Source: VXYL01 sp965200375
Lineage (GTDB): Bacteria; Pseudomonadota; Gammaproteobacteria; Pseudomonadales; Azotimanducaceae
Assembly: GCA_965200375.1 (NCBI GenBank)
Contig: OZ241353.1
Coordinates: 3,472,001 to 3,536,000 of the forward strand
Direction: 5' to 3'
DNA: 64,000 nucleotides
Shown in pieces: positions 25,635 through 32,815 of the stretch. A program made the position numbers and the translations under genes. Under the pieces are notes generated by a model that did not search any database, had not been told where the DNA came from, and saw only the letters and a list, made by a program, of their open reading frames with translations. Each line of letters starts with the position of its first letter. Within the stretch, counting starts at the first letter, position 1.

Positions 25635-26726
25635 CTATTGGCGCCGAACGGAACGCGGGCGGCACTTGCGTTGCATCTCCTCATGCAGGTCGCAGGCCAG
25701 GTCCGCAACGTCGCTGGCGATTCCGAGCATCGCGCCGGAACCGTCGTAGCCGGTCGACAGTGTGCCGCGCGCCTTCTCGAGGCTCTGCTTCGCACCTATC
25801 AGCGCCTCTTCGAATACGTTCGACGACGGCCGGCTTGCCTCGAAGGCCACGGACAGCTCGACCCCGGCACGCATCGCGGCGAGGCCCTCCGTATTCGCCA
25901 AGACCGAGTCGAGCTGCCGCAGGTGAGGGTTCTGGGATTGAATGACGGGCGGCTTTCGCTCGCTCTTGCTGCCGTACATCCATACCAGCAGCTCCCGTAG
26001 ACGATCCGTCCTATTGGCAGGAACCGGTTCCTCATCCTCGTCGGCCGTGGGGCGCAGCCCAAGGAAGTCGCTCACGCCGGGGTATTGCAGGCCTACATAA
26101 AGATGCGAGAACGCGAAGTGCCCGCGCCAACGGTCGCTGCGATCGTAGGCGCCTGTTCTTTCGGCTTGCTCAACGACCATAAGCCCACGGTACAGCCGCC
26201 GAACGGTATGGTGCGTATCGCCAATCTGCCTTGCTATGTCGTCGAGCGACACACCGTAGTTGCGATGGACATCGGCGATGTACTTTGATTTGGCGTAGCT
26301 TCCCCACTTCGCAGGGCCGTTGACGTGCTTGAAACCAAGGTAGCGCCAAGCGCCGTCCCGCGTACTTGGCAGCGCCGGAATCTTGCGAAGCGCTCTCCGA
26401 CGTTCCTTCGATATGTCGGGAATCCTGGCGTTCAGATCCCGCCCGATGCCAGGCTGCAGCAGCAACTTGATCGCAGCAAGCCGTCGATTGCCTTCGATCA
26501 CGACGTTTTGGTCGTTCTCCTTGGCTACGATCACCGGCTCGTGCCTGAAGTAGCCGCTCGCGGAGAGCACCAGTTCCCGTACATCCATCGTGTCCCACAG
26601 CACCTTGATCATCTCGGCTTCGTCGGCAACTACATCGCACTCCGCCAAGCGCGGATTCTTGGCATCGAACGCCAAGTCCGACACCTGCATCCACACGATT
26701 TCCTCGGCTCTGGGGTTGTCGTCCAC
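25635..26726 (-). CDS. ParB/Srx-like domain protein
   Basis: A 363-residue protein. The ParB N-terminal domain spans about residues 10-95: VSDLAFDAKNPRLAE, HEPVIVAKENDQNVVIEG, then EGNRRLAAIKLLL, which is the GxRRxxA nucleotide-binding motif. A helix-turn-helix-like stretch follows (SLDDIARQIGDTHHTVRRL). The C-terminal 150 residues are not recognised. Many such stand-alone ParB-like proteins are CTPases or nucleases in defence or DNA-modification loci rather than partition genes; no ParA is present. The start is GTG 26726. It is followed at 4 bp by a nuclease-like gene. Confidence 0.72.
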   Translation of the reverse strand: MDDNPRAEEIVWMQVSDLAFDAKNPRLAECDVVADEAEMIKVLWDTMDVRELVLSASGYFRHEPVIVAKENDQNVVIEGNRRLAAIKLLLQPGIGRDLNARIPDISKERRRALRKIPALPSTRDGAWRYLGFKHVNGPAKWGSYAKSKYIADVHRNYGVSLDDIARQIGDTHHTVRRLYRGLMVVEQAERTGAYDRSDRWRGHFAFSHLYVGLQYPGVSDFLGLRPTADEDEEPVPANRTDRLRELLVWMYGSKSERKPPVIQSQNPHLRQLDSVLANTEGLAAMRAGVELSVAFEASRPSSNVFEEALIGAKQSLEKARGTLSTGYDGSGAMLGIASDVADLACDLHEEMQRKCRPRSVRRQ

Positions 26727-26825
26727 GACGGTGGCTTCCTCGAAATTCGGGCGGAAGGTTGCCGCCGGGCCGCGCAGATGCCGTGCCTGCTGGCCGACGG
26801 CCGCCGGCCAGCAGGCTTCGGCCGT

Positions 26826-28466
26826 TCAGCCGGCGTGCCGCAGCACCTTGCCGGCGCGTTCGCCGGTGTGCTCGCCGTTCTCCAGGGTCACCGCGCCGTT
26901 GACGAGGGTGGCCTTGTAGCCGATGGACTTCTGGATGTAGCGGGGGGCGCCGCCGGGGAAGTCGTGGACCAGCTCCGGCTGGCGTTCCGCCACCGCCGCC
27001 GGATCCAGCACGTTCACGTCCGCCTTCATGCCCACCCGCAGCGCGCCGCGGTTCTTGAGCCCGAGCACCCGCGCCGGGCCGGACGTGAGCCGCCGCACGC
27101 CTTCCTCGAGGCTGTAGAGGCCAGCGTCCCGAATCCAGTGCGAGAGCACGAAGCTCGGCCAGCCGGCGTCCATGATCTGCGAGACGTGGGCGCCAGCGTC
27201 GCCGAGGCTGGGGAAGATGTGCTCGCTCCTGAAGAGGTCGCCGAGCTCCTTCAGGCTCTGGTTGAACATGCGCAGATTGAAGAGCGCACGGCCGTCGGTC
27301 TCGTCCGAGAGGCGCAGGAAGGTCTCCACCCAGTGCTCGCCGGCGGCGCTCGCCTGGGCCTCGAGGTTCTCCTCCGGCGCTGTGGTGTAGTTCGGCGACT
27401 CGGCGGCGCCCAGGTAGAACACGTTGGCCAGCGGCAAGCGCTGCTTGGCCGCCTTGCCCTCCGCCACCAGCTTGGCGCGGGTGGCGGGGTCGCGGATGGC
27501 GGTGAGCCGCTCCGGCAGCTTCGTCTTGCGCAGCGCGTCCCACGTCTCGCCCTGCACCGGCAGCGCCGATTGCAGGCCGAACATGAAGCCGGAGCCGCGC
27601 ACCTGGGTGATGGCGGTCAAGTCGCCGTGCTTGCAGAGCTTCGCCAGATTGTCCGCCTGGGCCTGGCCGGAGCCCGCTTGGGGCCCGGTGCCGTAGCTGA
27701 ACAGGATGCGGCCCTGGGTGGTTTCCGCCATCGCTTTCAGCACCTCGAAGTTGGCGCCCACCGCCTGCATCAGGCCGTTGCGCGGCCCCACCGCCTTGGC
27801 GATTTCAACCAGCTCGACGGGATCGGCGAAAGTGCCCGGAATGGAGCGGCCGTCCGGCAGCTTGTGCGGCGGATAGCGGTTGGTGGAGAAGCCCACGGCG
27901 CCGCCGTCGATGGACTTCGCCACCACGTCCGCCATCTGCGCCCGCTCGGCCGGCGTCGCCTGCTCTTCCACCGCGCGTTCGCCCATGACGTAGAAGCGCA
28001 CCGCGCAGTGGCCGACCATGCCGGCGACGTTCAGCGCCGGGTTCAAGCGCTCGATGGCGTCCAGATAGCCGCCGTAGTGTTCCCAGTCCCAGGGCAGGCC
28101 GGTGAGGATGGCGTTCTTCGGAATGTCCTCCACCGTCTCCATCATGGCGGCCAGGAGCTCCACGTCCTCGGGCTTGCAGGGCGCGAAGGTGACGCCGCAG
28201 TTGCCGAGCAGCGCCGTGGTGACGCCGTGCCAGCTCACCGGCGTCATTTCCGGATCCCAGCCGATCTGCGCATCCAGGTGGGTGTGCAGATCGACGAACC
28301 CCGGCGTCACCGCCAGACCCTTGGCGTCGATCTCCCGCTTGCCGGCGCCGGCGACGCTGCCCACTGCGGCAATCGTGTCGCCGTCGATGGCCAGATCGCC
28401 CTGCCTCGGCGCCTCGCCGGTGCCGTCCACCAGTTCGCCGCCGCGAATCACGATGTCGTGCGTCAT
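26826..28466 (-). CDS. N-acyl-D-amino-acid deacylase-type amidohydrolase
   Basis: A 546-residue amidohydrolase of the D-aminoacylase group. GFVDLHTHLDAQIGWDPE gives the HxH metal site, TTALLGNCGVTFAPC the family Cys loop, and PSLGDAGAHVSQI the C-terminal Asp/His. ADVNVLDPAAVAER closes the small beta domain. It would hydrolyse an N-acyl-D-amino acid or a similar cyclic amide. The ATG at 28466 follows GGAAGAG. The LLM gene lies 50 bp upstream on the same strand, so the two may share an operon. Confidence 0.87.
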   Translation of the reverse strand: MTHDIVIRGGELVDGTGEAPRQGDLAIDGDTIAAVGSVAGAGKREIDAKGLAVTPGFVDLHTHLDAQIGWDPEMTPVSWHGVTTALLGNCGVTFAPCKPEDVELLAAMMETVEDIPKNAILTGLPWDWEHYGGYLDAIERLNPALNVAGMVGHCAVRFYVMGERAVEEQATPAERAQMADVVAKSIDGGAVGFSTNRYPPHKLPDGRSIPGTFADPVELVEIAKAVGPRNGLMQAVGANFEVLKAMAETTQGRILFSYGTGPQAGSGQAQADNLAKLCKHGDLTAITQVRGSGFMFGLQSALPVQGETWDALRKTKLPERLTAIRDPATRAKLVAEGKAAKQRLPLANVFYLGAAESPNYTTAPEENLEAQASAAGEHWVETFLRLSDETDGRALFNLRMFNQSLKELGDLFRSEHIFPSLGDAGAHVSQIMDAGWPSFVLSHWIRDAGLYSLEEGVRRLTSGPARVLGLKNRGALRVGMKADVNVLDPAAVAERQPELVHDFPGGAPRYIQKSIGYKATLVNGAVTLENGEHTGERAGKVLRHAG

Positions 28467-28516
28467 ATCTCTTCCTCTCTCCCGTTGCGTTTCGATGCCG
28501 TTGCTGTGCGCCGCAC

Positions 28517-29437
28517 TCAGTCGAAGGCGGCGACGATCTCCTCCTCGACGCGCTGGTACAGCTCGACGTTGCCGGTGGGGATGGCGCCGAACATGATCTC
28601 CGCCACGCCTTCCCGCTCGAACTCGCCGATGCGGTCGATGACCTGGTTCCTGGGCCCCGCCATCGAGCCCGGGCCGAGCCTCTTCTGGAAGCCCTCGATG
28701 CGTTGGCGGTCGTCGGTCAGCAGCAGGGGCATGAGCAGCGTGCGCTTGATCTCGGCGGGGTCCCGGCCCACGTCGGCGCAGTGGCGTTCCAGCACGCCGA
28801 TCTTGTGCCGGTAGACGTCCAGGGACATGCCCTGCCCGGCCCAGCCGTCCAGGTTGAAGATGTCGCCGAACATCGCCAGCGTGCGCAGCGTGCGGCGCTC
28901 GCCGGTGCCGCCCACCATGATGGGGATGTGCGGCTGCTGATGGCAGCCGGGGGACAGCGGCGCCTGATCCAGCCGGTAGTAGCGGCCCTGGTAGTCCACC
29001 GGGCCGTCGGCCGTGAACAGCAGGCGCAGCAGTTCGCAGGCTTCCTGGAAGCGGTCCTGGCGTTCCTTCATGGACGGAAACGTCCAGCCGTAGGCCTCGT
29101 GTTCGCGCTTGAACCACGCCGCGCCCAGGGCCAGCTCGAAACGCCCCTCGGAGGCCTGGTCCAAGGTCGTCGCCATCTTGGCGAGCAGGCCCGGGTTCCG
29201 GTAGGTGTTGCCGAGCACCAGGTGGCCGAGACGCAGCTTGCGCGTCATGCCGGCCGCCACGCTGATCAGCGTATAGCCCTCGAACGCCGTGAGGTGTTCG
29301 TCCTCCCTGCGCCCCGGCGGCAGAAAGTGGTCCGCGAACCACAGGCTGTTCCAACGCCCCGCCTCCATGCACTCGATGGAGGACCGGATGGCCTCCCAGC
29401 TGGTGCGATAGCAGTTCACCTGCACTCCGAACTTCAT
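28517..29437 (-). CDS. LLM-class flavin-dependent oxidoreductase
   Basis: A 306-residue luciferase-like monooxygenase. MKFGVQVNCYRTSW opens the barrel, RKLRLGHLVLGNTYRNPGLL is the flavin/F420 site and GRFELALGAAWFKREHEAYG the typical helix; PIMVGGTGERRTLRTLA follows. It is a paralogue of the gene at 22496-23359 but in a different subgroup. The start ATG 29437 follows GGAGGGAGC. It is placed just before the D-aminoacylase-like gene, which suggests oxidation followed by amide cleavage of one substrate; this is inferred from position. Confidence 0.88.
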   Translation of the reverse strand: MKFGVQVNCYRTSWEAIRSSIECMEAGRWNSLWFADHFLPPGRREDEHLTAFEGYTLISVAAGMTRKLRLGHLVLGNTYRNPGLLAKMATTLDQASEGRFELALGAAWFKREHEAYGWTFPSMKERQDRFQEACELLRLLFTADGPVDYQGRYYRLDQAPLSPGCHQQPHIPIMVGGTGERRTLRTLAMFGDIFNLDGWAGQGMSLDVYRHKIGVLERHCADVGRDPAEIKRTLLMPLLLTDDRQRIEGFQKRLGPGSMAGPRNQVIDRIGEFEREGVAEIMFGAIPTGNVELYQRVEEEIVAAFD

Positions 29438-29489
29438 GCTCCCTCCTCTCTTGTGCGCCCGACGGCGACTGGCCTTGTCCAGGCCCGCC

Positions 29490-29645
29490 TCACTGCCGGG
29501 CCGATACCTTCCTCCAGATGAAGACGCCCACTGCGGCGCCGAGCAGGAGACCGATCACCGTTTCCACCACATGGGGATTGCCGACTATCATCATCCAACA
29601 GCCGAAAACCCCGACACCGCCGACAACGCCCAGCAACTTAGCCAT
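29490..29645 (-). CDS. Small two-helix membrane protein, unknown
   Basis: A 51-residue protein: MAKLLGVVGGVGVFGCW begins one hydrophobic helix and VVETVIGLLLGAAVGVFIW forms the second, with a basic tail RKVSARQ. ATG 29645 is preceded by GGAGGGATG; a second ATG at 29651 adds two residues. It lies 49 bp after the selenoprotein gene's stop on the same strand. I do not recognise a family. Confidence 0.45.
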   Translation of the reverse strand: MAKLLGVVGGVGVFGCWMMIVGNPHVVETVIGLLLGAAVGVFIWRKVSARQ

Positions 29646-29694
29646 TCGCATCCCTCCGCCCAGGTGCTGCCGCGCAATGGCAGCCTCGACCTGC

Positions 29695-30555
29695 CTACCC
29701 CTGCCGCACGCGCCCCGCTTCGCGCAGCGCCTGCCGATGCGCCCGCCGCTCGGCGCCTCGTCGCGCCAGTTCGGCCAGCTCCGCATCGTCGATGGCCATG
29801 TAGGCGTCCCGCCAGCCGTCGTCGCCCCACCGTTGCGGCAGCCGCAAGGTGGCGTTGGGGGCGGTTGCCGTCTCGAACATGCCGACCGCGGCCGCCACCA
29901 CGTCCCGCTGCATCTGCCGGTCGTAGGGGCGGCCGCAGGGATTGCCGAGGGGAAAGTCGACGAACGCGAACCGCGGCACGCCGCAGTGCTCCACGATGTC
30001 GAGGGCCGATCCAAGCACCACGGTCGGCGTTCCCGATGCTTCCATGTGCCGTGCCGTCAAACTGACGGTCTGATGGCACACCGGTCACAACGGCACCAAC
30101 AGCACGACGTCTGCGCCGTCTTCGCGGCAGCGCCTAGCGAGTTCCGGAGCGTCCGCTTCCCGGGTGCGGCGGGCGCTGTATTCGGTCGGCGCACAGTGGA
30201 ATCTCGGCGCCAGCGCCCCTAGGCGGGCCGCGGCCACCAGTTCGCCGAGCGCTTCCAGAGGCAGATAGGAGGCGCGGTCCTCGAGGTGGGTGGCGCGCTT
30301 GTCCCAAGCGAGATCGCCGGCGAACAGCCGCGCCGGCGGCTCGGCGACGGACGCCGACGCCACGTAGCGCGGGTCCGCTTCCTCGCGGTCGTACAGCGCC
30401 GCCGTGGTCACCACCGCCAGCACACACTCCGCCAAGGGCTTCGGCAGCGGCGCAAAGGGAGTCGTCTCGTGCCGGGCCCAGCGGTACGGGCGCTCGAAGC
30501 CCTGCGCTTCGTAGTAGCGCCGGGTACGCGCCATGTAGGCCACGGGCTCGCTCAT
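29695..30555 (-). CDS. Selenoprotein, GrdB-like reductase family (UGA = Sec)
   Basis: Two abutting same-frame reading frames separated by a single TGA (30085-30087) form one 286-residue protein. Around it the sequence reads ADVVLLVPL-U-PVCHQTVSL, a UxxC redox motif with Sec157 and Cys160. It is followed by ARHMEASGTPTVVLGSALD and DFPLGNPCGRPYD, blocks typical of the glycine/sarcosine/betaine/proline reductase selenoprotein B group. A bacterial SECIS-like hairpin lies just downstream of the TGA. The ATG at 30555 (MSEPVAYMART) is preferred to GTG 30564. The substrate is unknown; short GrdB/PrdB-like forms are reported as frequent in marine metagenomes. Standard annotation would split this gene in two. 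Confidence 0.85.
30046..30084 (-). promoter_or_regulatory. Bacterial SECIS element
   Basis: Beginning right after the UGA on the minus strand. The inner stem CCGTC/GACGG closes a 5-nt loop AGTTT (30054-30068), and the outer stem GTGCC/GGCAC (30075-30079 with 30046-30050) is separated by internal loops ATCAGA and CAC. The loop G is 23 nt after the UGA, inside the 16-37 nt window known for SelB-binding hairpins, and a G in the first two loop bases is the conserved feature. Confidence 0.75.
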
Positions 30556-30818
30556 GGGCGGCACATCATAGCGCCTTCGGCGCTGCGCCGCGGCTATGGC
30601 GGCCGTGCATATCCTGTCGCGCCGTTGGCCATTAGGTTGTCTCCGGGGCCCTTGCGTTCGGTAGCGAGCATGGCCGCACGACGCTTAAGGCAGGGTTGAG
30701 CGACTTGCCGGACGGCACCTGTCGCTGGCGTTCGGTGTAAGCTGCGGGGCCGCGGGCGGGCCAGTCGCGGGGCAGCCTGCTCGATTGCCACGGCCATCCT
30801 GGAGGACATATACGACAT

Positions 30819-31082
30819 ATGCCCGTCAATCGGCGGCCAACACCGTTGAAGCACTTGCTGTACTGGCTGTTTCAAGTCGTGCTCGCTGGCAGCTTCATCG
30901 GCCTTGGCTGGCTGCTCAAGTTCTGGCTCAAGCCCGGAGAAGCAGTAAGCCTCCAATTCGTGATCATCTGCTGCGTCTGTGTGTTCGTAGCCGCGTTGAT
31001 TCACTACTTGAGGCACGGCCCTACGTTGCGTGGCTTCTGGAAGCCTGCGCGGTTCGCCAATTTGACGGCGCGCCGTCGCTGA
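30819..31082 (+). CDS. Small membrane protein, unknown
   Basis: An 87-residue product with two hydrophobic helices (LYWLFQVVLAGSFIGLGWLL at about 13-32, and FVIICCVCVFVAALIHYL at about 47-64) and a basic tail (TARRR). ATG 30819 has GGAGGA 14 bp upstream, a rather long spacing. The setting is a loose gene-poor patch with lower GC. The product is unrecognised; it is probably real because helices, RBS and length fit, but this is not certain. Confidence 0.45.
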   Translation: MPVNRRPTPLKHLLYWLFQVVLAGSFIGLGWLLKFWLKPGEAVSLQFVIICCVCVFVAALIHYLRHGPTLRGFWKPARFANLTARRR

Positions 31083-31238
31083 CGGAGCTATTGCCGCCCA
31101 TCGGCACCAAGCCAGTGTTGATGGGCGGCTGCACTGTTTTAGCAAGGCGCCTCAAGCCCAGGGCAATCGCAATTGGGCCGTGGTGGGCCAAAACTGTAGG
31201 CTTGTGTCTTCTGCGAGCAACGTTGCAGTACGCCCAAG

Positions 31239-31295
31239 CGCTCTAGGTGGTTACTGGCGGAACCAGTGGTTTCGATTGAGACGCCTTGCCGAAGA
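31239..31295. repeat. Short diverged repeat, copy 1
   Basis: AGCGCTCTAGGTGG..CTGGCG..TTTCGA..GACGCCTTGCC matches the segment at 41389-41440 at roughly three quarters of positions. Both copies lie just downstream of the stop of a small minus-strand gene. This copy can form ACTGG-TTCCG-CCAGT on the minus strand, so it may act as a terminator. Confidence 0.45.
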
Positions 31296-31299
31296 ATGA

Positions 31300-31512
31300 T
31301 CAGTCCTTGATGTCATTTTCTTTTCGGCGTTCCTTCGGATGCAAGAGGACATGGAGAGCAAGTATCGCAAAGACAAGCAAGGCGCCTTTGCCAAAATCCG
31401 CGAGAGAGGGGCCGTCGCCCATGAATACGCCGATGCAGAGGACCAACATCCCACCTACTGCGGCGCCCACCAATAAGTACAGCCAAGCGGGCCAGTTGGA
31501 CATCCTTAGCAT
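31300..31512 (-). CDS. Small membrane protein, unknown
   Basis: A 70-residue protein with two helices (WLYLLVGAAVGGMLVLCIGVF and ALLVFAILALHVLLH) joined by DGPSLADFGKG, and a highly charged tail PKERRKENDIKD. ATG 31512 or 31503 could start it. The gene is about 25 bp before sucB and on the same strand. The layout resembles the 51-residue protein at 29490-29645 but the sequences do not match. Confidence 0.45.
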   Translation of the reverse strand: MLRMSNWPAWLYLLVGAAVGGMLVLCIGVFMGDGPSLADFGKGALLVFAILALHVLLHPKERRKENDIKD

Positions 31513-31537
31513 AGGGACCCAGGAGGGGCCCTCCCCC

Positions 31538-32752
31538 TTACAGCTCCAGCAGGATGCGCGCCGGATCCTCGACGAGTTCCTTCACCGCCACCAGGAACCG
31601 CACCGCTTCCCGGCCGTCGATCAGCCGGTGGTCGTAGGAGAGGGCCAGATACATCATCGGCCGCACCGCCACGGCGCCGTCCACCGCCACCGGGCGCTCC
31701 TCTATCTTGTGCAGCCCCAGAATGCCCGTCTGCGGCGGGTTGAGGATGGGCGTGGAGAGCAGCGAGCCGAACACGCCGCCGTTGGAGACGGTGAAGGTGC
31801 CCCCCTGCATCTCGGCCAGCGTCAGCTTGCCGTCCCGGGCGCGGCTGCCGTATTCCGCGATGGCGTCCTCGATCTGGTGCATGCCGAGGGCGTCCGCGTC
31901 CCGCACCACCGGCACCACCAGGCCGCGATCGGTGCTCACCGCCACGCCGATGTCGTAGTAGCCGTGGTAGACGACGTCGCTGCCGTCGATGCTCGCGTTC
32001 ACCGCCGGGAAGCGCTTCAGCGCCTCCACCGAGGCGCGCACGAAGAAGCTCATGAAGCCGAGCTTGGTGCCGTTGTGCCGCGCCTGGAACTCTTCGCCGT
32101 ACTTCCTGCGCATGGTCATCACCGGCTGCATGTCCACCTCGTTGAAGGTGGTGAGCATGGCGGCGGTGCGCTGCGCCTCCACCAGCCGCGCGGCGATGCT
32201 GGCGCGCAGCCGCGTCATCGGCACCCGGCGCTCGACGCGGGTCGCGTCCTCGACGGCGGCAGCGGCATCGTCCGTCGACGCCGCGGGCGCCGGCGGCTGC
32301 GAATCGCTGCTGGCGGCCGCCGGCGGGCTCTCGGCCGGCGTCGCCTTGGCGCGCACGATGTCCTCCTTGGTGACCCGGCCGCCGCGCCCGGTGCCGGCGA
32401 CGCTGGCAACGTCGACGCCGGTTTCCGCCGCCAGCCGGCGGGCAGCCGGGGAGGCGCCCGGCGCCGGCGTCGCCGCGGCCGCCGGCTTCTGTGGCGCCGC
32501 GACGGCCGCTGTGGCCTCCTCGGCCAGCCGTGCAAGCAGATCCTCGGACTCCACGGTCTCGCCTTCCGCCTTGACGATCTCGGCAAGCACGCCGTCGGTG
32601 GGTGCGAAGATCTCGATCACCACCTTGTCCGTCTCGATGTCCGCCAGCACGTCGTCGCGCTGCACGGCGTCGCCGACGCGCTTGTGCCAAGCCGCCACCG
32701 TGCCTTCGGCAACGGATTCGGCAAAGGCAGGCGCCTTGATGTCCACGCTCAC
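31538..32752 (-). CDS. sucB: 2-oxoglutarate dehydrogenase E2, dihydrolipoamide succinyltransferase
   Basis: A 404-residue E2 core of the TCA-cycle 2-oxoglutarate dehydrogenase complex; it moves succinyl to CoA. The lipoyl domain (residues 1-75) has the lipoylated Lys43 in DIETDKVVIE. An Ala/Pro linker precedes the E1/E3-binding domain (SPAARRLAAETGVD through GRVTKEDIVRA). The catalytic domain ends with ALSYDHRLIDGREAVRFL, which holds the active His and Asp. The start is GTG 32752. It follows sucA by about 60 bp. No E3 gene is present here. Confidence 0.96.
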   Translation of the reverse strand: MSVDIKAPAFAESVAEGTVAAWHKRVGDAVQRDDVLADIETDKVVIEIFAPTDGVLAEIVKAEGETVESEDLLARLAEEATAAVAAPQKPAAAATPAPGASPAARRLAAETGVDVASVAGTGRGGRVTKEDIVRAKATPAESPPAAASSDSQPPAPAASTDDAAAAVEDATRVERRVPMTRLRASIAARLVEAQRTAAMLTTFNEVDMQPVMTMRRKYGEEFQARHNGTKLGFMSFFVRASVEALKRFPAVNASIDGSDVVYHGYYDIGVAVSTDRGLVVPVVRDADALGMHQIEDAIAEYGSRARDGKLTLAEMQGGTFTVSNGGVFGSLLSTPILNPPQTGILGLHKIEERPVAVDGAVAVRPMMYLALSYDHRLIDGREAVRFLVAVKELVEDPARILLEL

Positions 32753-32815
32753 ACGTCACCCCCTTCCTTCGGTCGCTGCCGCCCAACAGCCTTCGGTCGC
32801 CGCCGCTACAAGCAA

